Shown in pieces: positions 1 through 7,883 of a DNA stretch of 64,000 nucleotides (position 1 is the stretch's first letter; every line of letters starts with the position of its first letter). The notes beneath the pieces were generated by a model. It did no database searches and was not told the DNA's origin. It saw only the letters and a list, made by a program, of their open reading frames with translations. The DNA comes from an uncultured Clostridia bacterium. GTDB taxonomy: Bacteria > Bacillota > Clostridia > Peptostreptococcales > Anaerovoracaceae. The stretch spans positions 1 through 64,000 of the forward strand of contig CALIXS010000005.1 in the NCBI GenBank assembly GCA_938046095.1. Reading direction: 5' to 3'. The translations under genes and the position numbers were made by a program.

Positions 1-52
1 AGCGCCGAGGATACCTGGCGGGTCACTGCCCGGAAAATTAGGTCGTTGCCGG
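1..52 (+). rRNA. rrf: 5S ribosomal RNA, 3' part
   Basis: The first about 52 bases match the 3' half of bacterial 5S rRNA: a GCGCCGA segment, the GCGGGTCACTGCCCG helix, then the TAGGTCGTTGCC segment closing the molecule. The 5' half lies outside the window, so an rRNA operon ends here. A strong terminator follows within ten bases. Identification rests on the ordered conserved blocks; the exact 3' end is approximate. Confidence 0.85.
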
Positions 53-60
53 TTTTTTGA

Positions 61-93
61 AAACAGAGTACGCAAGTGCTCTGTTTTTTTTTT
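61..93 (+). terminator. Rho-independent terminator of the rRNA operon
   Basis: A perfect 11-bp stem (61-71 with 76-86, one T-G pair) is closed by a GCAA tetraloop and followed by a run of ten T. It directly follows the 5S rRNA end. Confidence 0.93.
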
Positions 94-94
94 G

Positions 95-148
95 CGGGTG
101 GAGATACCCGTATAAAAAGCGGGACGGCGAAGCCCGCAAAATACGGGT
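95..148 (+). other. Nested hairpins after the rRNA terminator
   Basis: An 8-bp inverted repeat (106-113 with 141-148) encloses a second one (119-123 with 133-137). Bases 95-99 can instead pair with 106-110, so two folds exclude each other. No T-run follows and no known RNA family is recognised; it may only be a backup terminator or processing element. Confidence 0.35.
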
Positions 149-209
149 GCGGGAGCGGATATATCAGGGAGGCAAATGAGGAATTGACTGTTCTATAATT
201 GTTTTTTTA

Positions 210-238
210 GTGCAAACATTTACTGCCTATGGTATAAT
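210..238 (+). promoter_or_regulatory. Extended -10 promoter for the tmk operon
   Basis: TATAAT at 233-238 is preceded by a TGG extension. The -35 position 17 bases upstream (210-215, GTGCAA) is weak, as is usual for extended -10 promoters. It is the best promoter before the small peptide and tmk. Confidence 0.6.
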
Positions 239-294
239 TTTCCTATGTGAGACGGATGCTTCACATTCGGATCTTTGTAAAGAGAGGGATAATC

Positions 295-402
295 ATGTCG
301 GTACTGAAGATCATATTCTGTATACTGCTTTGCTGCCCGCTGGCATATATCTCCTTTTTGCTTTTCTCCGGACTTATGGATACTGTTCTTAAGAAGAAAT
401 AA
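295..402 (+). CDS. 35-residue single-span membrane peptide
   Basis: This short gene reads ATG to TAA with a purine-rich ribosome binding site (GAGAGGG) six bases upstream. The peptide has one hydrophobic segment (about residues 3-27, with three cysteines at 9, 13 and 14) and ends in three lysines, so it should sit in the membrane with a basic tail, probably cytoplasmic. Its stop is two bases before the tmk start, which has only a weak site of its own, so tmk may be translationally coupled to it. No family is recognised. It is too short for ordinary gene callers. Support comes from the binding site, composition and spacing. Confidence 0.6.
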   Translation: MSVLKIIFCILLCCPLAYISFLLFSGLMDTVLKKK

Positions 403-404
403 AT

Positions 405-1097
405 ATGAAATGTGAGTTATCAAGAGGTTATTTCATTTCAATAGAGGGCGGTGACGGTTCGGGTAAATCGACACAGCTTCGATTTATTGCCGACTACATG
501 GATGAGCGCGGGATTGATGCGGTATTTACACGTGAGCCCGGCGGGACGCACATCGGTGAAATGCTGCGCGCTATTATACTCGACAAATCATATTCCGAGA
601 TGGCGCCGATGACGGAGACGCTGCTTTATGCCGCTTCGAGGGCTCAGCATGTGTCAGAGAAAATTATTCCGGCCGTAGAGGCGGGAAAGGTCGTTATCTG
701 CGACAGGTTTGTCGATTCGAGCATAGCATATCAGGGCTACGGAAGGGAACTCGGCGAGAGCGTTGCCGTCATAAACGGTTACGCTACCGGTGGTTTTATG
801 CCCGATCTTACGATTTTTCTGGATATACCGCCTGAGACTGCGTTCCGCAGGATAGCTTCGGAGCGCAAAGAGGAAAGGGACAGGATAGAGATTCAGCCGC
901 CGACCTTTCACGAGAGAGTTTATGAGGGTTACGCCGCGCTGATAAAAGCGGATGATACCGACGGAGCGGAGCGCTTTGCCGTCATTGATGCAACCCGGGC
1001 ACCGGAAGCTGTAAGAAATGAAATATACGAGAGACTTGACGGCCTGTTCGGTATACAGGGGCAGCATGTAATTACATCAGTAAATGACAGCATGTAG
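405..1097 (+). CDS. tmk: Thymidylate kinase
   Basis: Phosphorylates dTMP to dTDP with ATP in the cytoplasm, an essential step to dTTP. The 230-residue protein has the P-loop GGDGSGKS at residues 15-22, the TREPGG motif that binds the nucleotide, and the DRF...SSIAYQGYGR segment typical of bacterial TMP kinases. Length is slightly above the usual 205-215. It is followed by holB and ricT, the arrangement known from Firmicutes (tmk-holB-yaaT). The start was taken at 405, two bases after the preceding peptide gene, because the P-loop then falls at the normal distance from the N terminus. Confidence 0.96.
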   Translation: MKCELSRGYFISIEGGDGSGKSTQLRFIADYMDERGIDAVFTREPGGTHIGEMLRAIILDKSYSEMAPMTETLLYAASRAQHVSEKIIPAVEAGKVVICDRFVDSSIAYQGYGRELGESVAVINGYATGGFMPDLTIFLDIPPETAFRRIASERKEERDRIEIQPPTFHERVYEGYAALIKADDTDGAERFAVIDATRAPEAVRNEIYERLDGLFGIQGQHVITSVNDSM

Positions 1098-1161
1098 CAT
1101 GTAATGAATGCATTGACGGGCCGGCACGGATATAACACGATAATCATCGGGGATGTTGTAT

Positions 1162-1977
1162 ATGGGACTCGGAAAATATAAGGATGACAGCGCGGCAGGA
1201 AGACTAAGGGGCGCTGTCCTGAACGACAGATTGGCACATGCCTATATACTCGAGGGGGACATGGTCACGGACAAGCTCAGCTTTGCGAGAGAATTCGCAA
1301 AGGCGATACTTTGTGCCGAGGCTCCCGGAAACGGATGCGATACATGCAGTACATGCCGCAGGATAGATCACGGCAACTACGAGGATCTGTATTATGTATC
1401 GGGTAGCGACAGATCGGTGAAGGATGAGCAGATAGCATCGCTTCAGTGCGACCTTATGAATATACCCTCGGCGGAGGGCGGACGCAATATAGCGATAATA
1501 GAGGATGCCGATACGATGACGGTGAGAGCTCAGAACCGGTTTCTGAAGACGTTGGAGGAACCGCAGCCGGGAACAGTAATAATGCTGCTTTCCGAAAACA
1601 GTCGCATGCTGCTGCCGACCATAAGATCGAGGTGCGTCAGAGTGAGAGTGGGCGGTTTACGCGGGAGTTCTGCGGATGATCGCCTTACGGCACTCGCGGG
1701 AGAACTTATTGATATGGCTGTCCGCGGTGAGTATTTTTTTAACGTGACGAGTTTTACGGACAAGAAAATAAAGGATAAAAAGACGGCACTCGCTCTGCTG
1801 GATGCATCAGAGAGAATAATGACCGCCGATATGGCGACGGACAGTTCCACGAGGATGAACAGGGCGAGAATTCTCGAATGTGTCGGGTATATCGAGAAAG
1901 CAAGGCGCGATATTCTCGTCAACGTCAACTACAAATACGCAATCAGAAAACTGATGCTTGAAATCGGAGGACAATAA
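1162..1977 (+). CDS. holB: DNA polymerase III delta-prime subunit
   Basis: Clamp-loader subunit of the replicative polymerase. The N-terminal AAA+ fold starts LAHAYILEG and, as usual for delta-prime, lacks a working P-loop. A four-cysteine zinc module (C...C..C..C, CDTCSTC) follows, then the sensor region with LKTLEEP. An ATG at 1153 is in frame, but GGGG at 1149-1152 sits nine bases before the ATG at 1162, so the later start is preferred. The protein is short for the family (272 residues against 310-330), mainly in the C-terminal domain. It precedes ricT with a three-base gap. Confidence 0.9.
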   Translation: MGLGKYKDDSAAGRLRGAVLNDRLAHAYILEGDMVTDKLSFAREFAKAILCAEAPGNGCDTCSTCRRIDHGNYEDLYYVSGSDRSVKDEQIASLQCDLMNIPSAEGGRNIAIIEDADTMTVRAQNRFLKTLEEPQPGTVIMLLSENSRMLLPTIRSRCVRVRVGGLRGSSADDRLTALAGELIDMAVRGEYFFNVTSFTDKKIKDKKTALALLDASERIMTADMATDSSTRMNRARILECVGYIEKARRDILVNVNYKYAIRKLMLEIGGQ

Positions 1978-1980
1978 AAG

Positions 1981-2916
1981 ATGGTTACAGTAGCCGGCGT
2001 GAAATTTCGTACTACCGGCAAAGTATATTACTTTGCACCGGGAGACATCAAGGACCTGAAGGTGGGGGACGGTGTAATCGTAGAAACCGCGAGGGGACTC
2101 GAGTTCGGTACGATAGCACTTGCACCTGCGGAGATAGAGAATACGGATGTCACAAAGCCGCTGAAGAATATAATCAGGGCGGCGACTGAGGAGGACATCA
2201 GGAAAAAGGAAGAGAACGAGAGCAAAAAAAACGAGGCTATGAGGCTTTGTCAGGAAAAGGTCGACAAGCACAAACTCGAGATGAAGCTCATCGATGTAGA
2301 ATATACATTTGATAACAACAAGATAGTATTTTATTTCACGGCAGACGGCAGGGTCGATTTCCGCGAACTGGTCAAGGATCTCGCCGGAGTTTTCAGGATG
2401 AGGATAGAGCTCAGGCAGGTCGGAGTAAGGGACGAGGCGAAGATGCTCGGCGGCTGCGGACCGTGCGGCAAGAGCCTTTGCTGTGCGACGTGGATGGCCG
2501 ACTTCCAGCCTGTATCTATAAAGATGGCAAAGACTCAGAACCTGTCCCTTAATCCCACCAAGATATCCGGTATATGCGGAAGGCTCATGTGTTGTCTGAA
2601 GTACGAAAATGACGTGTATCTGGAGCTTCGTAAGGGGATGCCGGACAACGGAGAAAGGGTCATGACTCCCGACGGAAGCGGTAAAGTGATGGACACGAGT
2701 CTTCTTGACGGCAAAATCAAAGTACGGCTTTACACGGGCGAAAAGGATGAGGACGGTACGGACAAGCTTTCCGCCGATCTTTACACGTACAGCAGGGATG
2801 ATATCAAGCGGCTCAACCCCAAAAAGCGCACGGAACGCTATGAGAAAAGCAAAGATATCATGAGCGAGGTCGACGATGAATATAAGGACGAGCTTGCGGA
2901 GCTGCTCAAGGATTAG
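1981..2916 (+). CDS. ricT: PSP1-domain regulator RicT (YaaT)
   Basis: The 311-residue protein carries the PSP1 domain and the cysteine-rich core LGGCGPCGKSLCCATW followed by GRLMCCLKYE. In Bacillus subtilis, RicT forms a complex with RicA and RicF, holds Fe-S clusters and influences RNase Y activity, sporulation and competence. The C-terminal tail is charged and probably flexible. A GGAGG site lies twelve bases before the start. It closes the tmk-holB-ricT block. Known order elsewhere places a tRNA1(Val) methyltransferase gene next, and here only a remnant is present. Confidence 0.93.
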   Translation: MVTVAGVKFRTTGKVYYFAPGDIKDLKVGDGVIVETARGLEFGTIALAPAEIENTDVTKPLKNIIRAATEEDIRKKEENESKKNEAMRLCQEKVDKHKLEMKLIDVEYTFDNNKIVFYFTADGRVDFRELVKDLAGVFRMRIELRQVGVRDEAKMLGGCGPCGKSLCCATWMADFQPVSIKMAKTQNLSLNPTKISGICGRLMCCLKYENDVYLELRKGMPDNGERVMTPDGSGKVMDTSLLDGKIKVRLYTGEKDEDGTDKLSADLYTYSRDDIKRLNPKKRTERYEKSKDIMSEVDDEYKDELAELLKD

Positions 2917-2919
2917 CAG

Positions 2920-3087
2920 ATGACAAGGAGCGACGAAACAGATTGCGGAAGATATTGCCTGTTTCAGGACACGGAGTTGTTCCGCTGAGCTACGGACGCC
3001 GTTTTCCCTGCGGCTTTCCTTTCGGAACACAAGCTCAACTCGGGCTCCGAGATATGCGATGCGCAAAAAAAGAGAACAGGGAACTGA
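2920..3087 (+). pseudogene. trmN6: Remnant of tRNA1(Val) A37 methyltransferase gene
   Basis: Reading from the ATG at 2920 gives 22 codons, an in-frame TGA (2986-2988) and 32 further codons to a second TGA (3085-3087). Read through the first stop, the peptide contains LFQDTELFR then TDAVFPAAFL. This resembles the conserved start of TrmN6/YabB proteins (IIQ..ELF.F..DAVLLA.F), and a SEICD stretch fits the beginning of the SAM-binding motif. The remaining about 190 codons of a normal gene are absent. The position directly after ricT is where this gene sits in many Firmicutes. The match is by eye over about 50 codons. Confidence 0.5.
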
Positions 3088-3167
3088 AAATCTCCGAACC
3101 GATATTCGGAAAGAAATGAGGATGGATCATTTTCGGATTATTTATTAAGGCTCAAGGAGGACGGAAG

Positions 3168-3491
3168 ATGACGGTAACATTAGATTTACAAGAGCTGCTA
3201 ATCGCAGCTTTGATAATCGCCTGTACGGTGCTCGTGATTTTTTTGATCGTGGCCGTTGCGAACCTTATCAAGGCACTCAGGAAGGTCAACGGCATACTCG
3301 ACGATACTTCGGTAGTAACGGGGATCGTCAGTGAAAAAGCACAGGAAACAAAGCCTGTGATCGATGGTCTTGCGAGCGCCATAGTGAGCTTCGCGAACGC
3401 GGCAAAAGGAAACGAAACGCGTATCGCATCGCTGTCGAGTGTAGCGAAGTCGATAAGCTCGCTTGTTTCCATGATCAAAAGCAGCAAATAG
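3168..3491 (+). CDS. Small membrane-anchored protein, DUF948-like
   Basis: The 107-residue protein has one strongly hydrophobic N-terminal helix (about residues 9-33) followed by a charged, helical tail that ends in lysines. This layout resembles the DUF948/YtxG group of Gram-positive membrane proteins, but no diagnostic motif is present. The ribosome binding site AAGGAGG lies eight bases upstream. It is followed 23 bases later by an AbrB-type regulator and then murA, all on the same strand, so it may be cotranscribed. Function unknown. Confidence 0.75.
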   Translation: MTVTLDLQELLIAALIIACTVLVIFLIVAVANLIKALRKVNGILDDTSVVTGIVSEKAQETKPVIDGLASAIVSFANAAKGNETRIASLSSVAKSISSLVSMIKSSK

Positions 3492-3514
3492 GATTCGGAA
3501 GGGGGAATACTCAA

Positions 3515-3757
3515 ATGAAAGCAACAGGAATCGTCAGACCGGTAGATGCGCTCGGGAGAGTCGTCATTCCTATCGAACTCAGGAGAACGCTCGGAATCAA
3601 GACGGATGATTCACTCGAGATATTTGTGGACGATCAGTATATAATGCTCAAGAAATACGAGCCTGCATGCATTTTCTGCGGCAGTAACGATGACATAGTT
3701 CGGGTTCGCGGCAAAAATGTCTGTACAAAATGCCTTGAAGAAATGAAGAAACTGTAG
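3515..3757 (+). CDS. AbrB/SpoVT-type transcriptional regulator with zinc knuckle
   Basis: The 80-residue protein starts with a typical swapped-hairpin AbrB DNA-binding domain (GIVRPVDALGRVVIPIELRR, residues 5-24). AbrB homologues bind DNA as dimers or tetramers and repress transition-state genes. The C-terminal part differs from Bacillus AbrB: it holds two cysteine pairs (CIFC and CTKC), which suggests a small zinc-binding knuckle. The start is supported by a GAAGGGGG site. Target genes cannot be read from the sequence. Confidence 0.9.
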   Translation: MKATGIVRPVDALGRVVIPIELRRTLGIKTDDSLEIFVDDQYIMLKKYEPACIFCGSNDDIVRVRGKNVCTKCLEEMKKL

Positions 3758-3770
3758 GAGATATGTACCT

Positions 3771-5039
3771 ATGGCTAAGTTTTTAGTACAAAGCGGCGAA
3801 CCGCTTGTCGGCGATGTCTGCATAAGTGGTGCGAAGAATGCCGTTCTTCCTTTGATGGCGGCGGCAATTCTGCCGGAGGAGAAGTGCAGGATAAGCGATG
3901 TACCGGACTTGCTTGATGTAAAGGTAATGACAGAAATTCTTTCGTCGCTCGGAGGCAGTGTTACTAAAACGACGGGCGGGACGCTCGAAATAGATATGTC
4001 AGGCATAGACCGCTGCGAGGCCGATTATGACCTTGTCAGGAGGATGAGAGCCTCCTTTCTCGTTACAGGTCCGCTGCTTGCACGCAAGGGCTATGCGAAG
4101 GTGTACACGCCGGGCGGATGTACGATCGGATCAAGACCTATAGACCTTCATCTCAAGGGGCTTGAGGCGCTTGGGGCCGACGTTACAAAAAAGGATAACT
4201 ACATCGAGGCGCATGTCGGTAAAGAAGGGCTTGTCGGTGCGAGTATATATCTCGATTTTCCGAGCGTAGGTGCTACGGAAAACATAATGACTGCCGCGGT
4301 GCTTGCAAACGGCACCACATATATCGAAAATGCCGCCGAGGAGCCGGAGATAGTCGATCTGGCGAACTTCCTGAACAAAATGGGAGCTGTTATCAAGGGC
4401 GCGGGAACGGATACCGTAAAGGTGGAGGGCGTCAAATCACTTCACGGCGCTCAGCATACCGTAATACCGGACAGAATTGAGACGGCAACGTTTATGCTCG
4501 CCGCTGCAATAACGCGCGGAGAACTGATGATAAGGAATATCGTTCCCGATCACGTCAAGCCGATAACTGCCAAACTGCGTGAGTGCGGTGTGACCGTGGA
4601 GCTGACGGACGAGGGACTTTATGTCAATGCACGCGACAGGGAGCTTGTTGCTACTGATATCAAGACGCTTCCATATCCGGGCTTTCCGACCGATATACAA
4701 TCTCCGTTCATGTCGTTTCTGACTACCGTGCACGGCAACAGTACGGTGATCGAGACAGTATTCGAAAACAGGTTCATGCACGTCGCCGAGCTCAACAGAA
4801 TGGGTGCCAATATAAAGACGGAAGGCGAAAACAAGGCTCTCGTGACAGGAGGACGCAAGCTTGAGGGTTCACGCGTGATAGCAACCGACCTGCGTGCCGG
4901 AGCGGCGCTTGTGCTGGCGGGTCTCATCGCATCGGGGACGACCGAGATATCGGAAATATACCATATAGAAAGGGGTTATGAGAGCTTTGTGGAAAAATTC
5001 CGCACTCTCGGAGCGAATATTTTACGTATCGAGGATTGA
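3771..5039 (+). CDS. murA: UDP-N-acetylglucosamine 1-carboxyvinyltransferase
   Basis: Catalyses the first committed step of peptidoglycan synthesis by transferring enolpyruvate from PEP to UDP-GlcNAc in the cytoplasm. The 422-residue length is normal. The substrate-binding KN pair is at residues 22-23. The catalytic cysteine is C117 in the loop GGCTIGSRPIDLH; a cysteine here is the fosfomycin-sensitive type. A ribosome binding site AGGAGA lies upstream. The downstream fbp gene starts 20 bases after the stop. Confidence 0.97.
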   Translation: MAKFLVQSGEPLVGDVCISGAKNAVLPLMAAAILPEEKCRISDVPDLLDVKVMTEILSSLGGSVTKTTGGTLEIDMSGIDRCEADYDLVRRMRASFLVTGPLLARKGYAKVYTPGGCTIGSRPIDLHLKGLEALGADVTKKDNYIEAHVGKEGLVGASIYLDFPSVGATENIMTAAVLANGTTYIENAAEEPEIVDLANFLNKMGAVIKGAGTDTVKVEGVKSLHGAQHTVIPDRIETATFMLAAAITRGELMIRNIVPDHVKPITAKLRECGVTVELTDEGLYVNARDRELVATDIKTLPYPGFPTDIQSPFMSFLTTVHGNSTVIETVFENRFMHVAELNRMGANIKTEGENKALVTGGRKLEGSRVIATDLRAGAALVLAGLIASGTTEISEIYHIERGYESFVEKFRTLGANILRIED

Positions 5040-5059
5040 ATACGGGAAGGAGAAGTGAA

Positions 5060-7024
5060 ATGCCCGACCTGAAATATCTCGAACTGCTTGCGGACAAGTT
5101 TCCGAACGTGCTTGCCGCGGCGGCGGAATATATTAACCTTAAGGCGATACTTGCTCTCCCTAAGGGGACGGAGTATTTTCTGAGTGATCTGCACGGGGAG
5201 CACGAGGCATTCATCCATATGATAAGAAGCGCCTCGGGAACGATAAGGACGAAGATTGAGGAAAACTACGGCGGAATTCTAAGTGAGGATGATCGCGATG
5301 GACTCGCCTCTTTGATTTACAATCCGCAGGCCGAGATGACGAGGCAAAAAGAATCGAACAGCGATTTCAACCAATGGTGCGTTACGATAATATACAGGCT
5401 CGTCACAATATGCAAATCGGTGTCGACTAAATACACGAGGTCGAGGGTTCGCGGCAGACTGCCGAAGTATCTGGACTATGCGATGGATGAGCTCCTTCAC
5501 GCCGACGATGAGGAAAACCGTGCTCATTATTACAGTCAGATCATAAATACGGTTGTGGATTCGGGCTTCGGCGAGACGTTCATCGAGGAGATGGCTGATT
5601 CCATCAGCAGGCTTGCCGTAGATCAGCTTCACATAATCGGTGACATCTTCGACAGGGGAGCACATCCCGACACGATAATGGATTATCTCATGGACTTCCA
5701 TGACGTCGATTTCCAGTGGGGTAACCATGACATCGTTTGGATGGGTGCTGCCGCAGGCAATTGGGCTTGCATTGCGAACATAATAAGGATGAATGTGAGC
5801 TACAATAATTTTGATATGCTTGAGGTCGGATACGGAATAAACCTGAGGCGTCTTACGACGTTCGCCTCAGAGGTGTACGGCGACGATCCGTGCAAAAAAT
5901 TCTGGCCTCATATTCTCGACAGAAATAAATATGACCCGGTAGATGACCAGCTTGCGGCTCAGATGCACAAAGCGATAGCCATAATACAGTTCAAGTGTGA
6001 GGGCCAGCTTATCAAGGCGCATCCGGAATTCGGCCTCGGGAAGAGGCTTCTGTTTGACAAGATAGATTTTGATAGAGGGACTGTCGAAATAGAGGGGAAA
6101 ACGTGGGACCTGAGCGATACAAACTTCCCTACGATAAACAAAAATGATCCATACGCTTTATCGGAGGGTGAAATGTCGGTCATGCACGCCTTGGCGGCAT
6201 CCATACTGAACTCCGAAAAGCTCCAGAAACATATACATTTTCTGTTCAGCCACGGCGCGTTGTACAAGAAGATCAACGGCAATCTTCTCTACCACGGCTG
6301 CATACCTATGGATGAGGACGGAGAATTCATCAAGGTGCCTATTTACGGCAAAACCGTGGGCGGAAGAGCTCTGATGGATCACCTCGACGAGCAGATACGC
6401 GCATCTTTCTTCTCGCCCGAAACGGTCAAAGAGTACGGTGAACCCGGAGATCTGATGTGGTATCTGTGGCTCGCCGGTGATTCGCCCCTGTTCGGTAAAG
6501 AGAAGATGACGACATTCGAGCGCCTTTTCATAGACGACAAAGCTTCGCACAAAGAGCCTGTACGTCCGTATTACCGTCTTATAAAGGAACGCGGTCCGTG
6601 CGAAAAGATACTCAGGGAGTTTGCTCTCGATCCGTCACACTCAAAGATCCTCAACGGGCACGTGCCTGTAAAGATCAAGGAAGGCGAAAGCCCCGTCAAG
6701 GGCGGCGGGCTGCTCTACGTGATAGACGGGGGGATATCAAAGGCTTACCAGAAGCAGACGGGCATAGCGGGATATACGTTCATATTCAATTCGAGGTTTA
6801 TGGCGCTTGCCGAGCATCGGCCGTACAGCCCGCTGCAGCCCGACGGTACGCAGGTATTTACCACTCCTGACGTAAGAATAGTCGAAACGCTGCCGACGAG
6901 GATGATGAATATAGACACGGACCAGGGGATAGACATCATCCGACGTGCCGAGGATATGAAGGCGCTCGTAGAAGCATATCGCAGAGGAGTAATCAAAGAG
7001 CGAAAACCGCTGAAGGAGGAATGA
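5060..7024 (+). CDS. fbp: Fructose-1,6-bisphosphatase class III
   Basis: Hydrolyses fructose 1,6-bisphosphate to fructose 6-phosphate in gluconeogenesis. The protein (654 residues from this start) matches the Firmicutes class III enzyme, with metallophosphatase motifs DLHGEHEAF near the N terminus, GDIFDRG and WGNHD. An in-frame ATG at 5036 overlaps the murA stop, but the strong site GGAAGGAG precedes the ATG at 5060, which also places the first motif where the family has it. Together with pckA further along it supports gluconeogenic growth. A bidirectional terminator follows. Confidence 0.96.
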   Translation: MPDLKYLELLADKFPNVLAAAAEYINLKAILALPKGTEYFLSDLHGEHEAFIHMIRSASGTIRTKIEENYGGILSEDDRDGLASLIYNPQAEMTRQKESNSDFNQWCVTIIYRLVTICKSVSTKYTRSRVRGRLPKYLDYAMDELLHADDEENRAHYYSQIINTVVDSGFGETFIEEMADSISRLAVDQLHIIGDIFDRGAHPDTIMDYLMDFHDVDFQWGNHDIVWMGAAAGNWACIANIIRMNVSYNNFDMLEVGYGINLRRLTTFASEVYGDDPCKKFWPHILDRNKYDPVDDQLAAQMHKAIAIIQFKCEGQLIKAHPEFGLGKRLLFDKIDFDRGTVEIEGKTWDLSDTNFPTINKNDPYALSEGEMSVMHALAASILNSEKLQKHIHFLFSHGALYKKINGNLLYHGCIPMDEDGEFIKVPIYGKTVGGRALMDHLDEQIRASFFSPETVKEYGEPGDLMWYLWLAGDSPLFGKEKMTTFERLFIDDKASHKEPVRPYYRLIKERGPCEKILREFALDPSHSKILNGHVPVKIKEGESPVKGGGLLYVIDGGISKAYQKQTGIAGYTFIFNSRFMALAEHRPYSPLQPDGTQVFTTPDVRIVETLPTRMMNIDTDQGIDIIRRAEDMKALVEAYRRGVIKERKPLKEE

Positions 7025-7029
7025 CAAAT

Positions 7030-7058
7030 AGCCCCGGGAACACGTTGTTCCCGGGGCT
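7030..7058. terminator. Terminator between fbp and tRNA-Arg
   Basis: A perfect 13-bp GC-rich stem (7030-7042 with 7046-7058) with a three-base loop sits between converging genes. Neither side has a long T-run. The minus-strand side (ATTTGTCATT) is the more U-rich, so it may serve the tRNA transcript as well as fbp. Confidence 0.8.
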
Positions 7059-7064
7059 TGTAAG

Positions 7065-7140
7065 TGGTGCGCCATGCGCGACTCGAACGCGCAACCTACT
7101 GATTCGTAGTCAGGCACTCTATCCATTGAGCTAATGGCGC
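7065..7140 (-). tRNA. tRNA-Arg(ACG)
   Basis: On the minus strand the 76-base sequence folds as a tRNA. It has a 7-bp acceptor stem (7134-7140 with 7069-7075), an encoded CCA end (7065-7067), a GCGCG/CGCGC T-arm with TTCGAGT loop, and an anticodon loop CTACGAA giving anticodon ACG. The outermost anticodon-stem pair is a C-T mismatch; all other stems are regular. The gene stands alone, with its own promoter. Confidence 0.96.
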
Positions 7141-7158
7141 ATAAAACTTAACTTGTTC

Positions 7159-7187
7159 ATTATATTAAATCTTTATCATTTTGTAAA
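7159..7187 (-). promoter_or_regulatory. Promoter of tRNA-Arg
   Basis: On the minus strand TTTACA (7182-7187) and TATAAT (7159-7164) are separated by 17 bases, ending about 19 bases before the tRNA 5' end. Confidence 0.88.
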
Positions 7188-7275
7188 GCGCGGGCTCTAA
7201 TAATTTACCTGATTGCACTGAATAATTATTCCCAAGACTCACAGTCCCTATTCGTTTAGACGACCGCAAAATAAA

Positions 7276-7298
7276 ATAGTCTTATGAAACAAGACTAT
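7276..7298. promoter_or_regulatory. Inverted repeat enclosing the regulator's start codon
   Basis: ATAGTCTT (7276-7283) and AAGACTAT (7291-7298) are perfect 8-bp arms around a 7-base loop that begins with the ATG of the XRE regulator. It could be the operator for autoregulation or an RNA hairpin exposing the start codon. A TAAAAT box (7272-7277) overlaps its left arm. Confidence 0.6.
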
Positions 7299-7799
7299 GA
7301 GTATTCATACAGGACAATAGCGAATACGCGGGAATATAAGAAAGCTGTCGGAAACAGAATCAAGGTGATGCGCAGACTGCGGGGGATGAACGACGATCAG
7401 CTTGCGGAGGCTTCGGATATAGACAACGACTTTATCAGGAAGATTGAGCGAGGTGATCGCAGCATGTCGCTGAGCACGGTCATATCGGTAGCAAAGGCGC
7501 TTGATATGAGTATAGATACTATGATAGACCTCGAAACGCCGTTTGAGGTTATTAACGATAAAGACATTGCCGAATCTGTCATGAAGTACACATATACAGG
7601 CGGATTTGGCGAGAGTACGGTACTGCGCGGCGGCGGATACGGCTATGGGGGAAGCCTCGAAGGTCAGAAGCTGATAAACGAGATAGACGAGCTGCTGAAT
7701 AAGCTGTCGCTTGAAGAGCTCCGGGCGTTCAGAGCCTATGCCGACGTTTATGTCGGATCTTTGAATAAAAACGCCGACAGCACCGACGATGTGTTGTGA
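7284..7799 (+). CDS. XRE-family transcriptional regulator
   Basis: The 171-residue protein has a Cro/C1-type helix-turn-helix in residues 21-75 (MRRLRGMNDDQLAEASD, then DNDFIRKIERGDR). A glycine-rich linker (residues 110-130) follows, and then a charged C-terminal helix that could mediate dimer formation. No Shine-Dalgarno sequence precedes the ATG. The start codon lies in the loop of an inverted repeat, about seven bases after a TAAAAT box, so the message could be leaderless. It ends just before the serS promoter. Targets are unknown. Confidence 0.85.
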   Translation: MKQDYEYSYRTIANTREYKKAVGNRIKVMRRLRGMNDDQLAEASDIDNDFIRKIERGDRSMSLSTVISVAKALDMSIDTMIDLETPFEVINDKDIAESVMKYTYTGGFGESTVLRGGGYGYGGSLEGQKLINEIDELLNKLSLEELRAFRAYADVYVGSLNKNADSTDDVL

Positions 7800-7847
7800 A
7801 CAGACAGCTGCGCATACAAAACAGCAGGATCCGAAGCGTCGCAGCGC

Positions 7848-7876
7848 TTGCATTTGGTGCGCGCGGGATATATAAT
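7848..7876 (+). promoter_or_regulatory. Promoter of the serS T-box transcript
   Basis: TTGCAT (7848-7853) and TATAAT (7871-7876) are separated by 17 bases, placing the transcription start just before the T-box leader. Confidence 0.85.
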
Positions 7877-7883
7877 ATCCCTA

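Noticed and set aside
184..212. TTGACT at 184 as a -35 box for the tmk operon
   Set aside because: No -10 box lies 16-18 bases downstream. The TATAAT at 194 is only four bases away.
210..392. 60-codon frame before tmk in a different phase from the 35-codon peptide
   Set aside because: It would begin inside the promoter and has no binding site. The peptide at 295-402 has one and a membrane-type composition.
1807..3066. Long minus-strand open frame of 419 codons
   Set aside because: It lies antisense to holB and ricT, whose families are certain, and has no binding site or recognisable domain. The frame is an effect of codon composition.
3082..3110. Hairpin TCCGAA/TTCGGA as a terminator after ricT
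   Set aside because: The stem has only six pairs and is followed by purines, not by a T-run.
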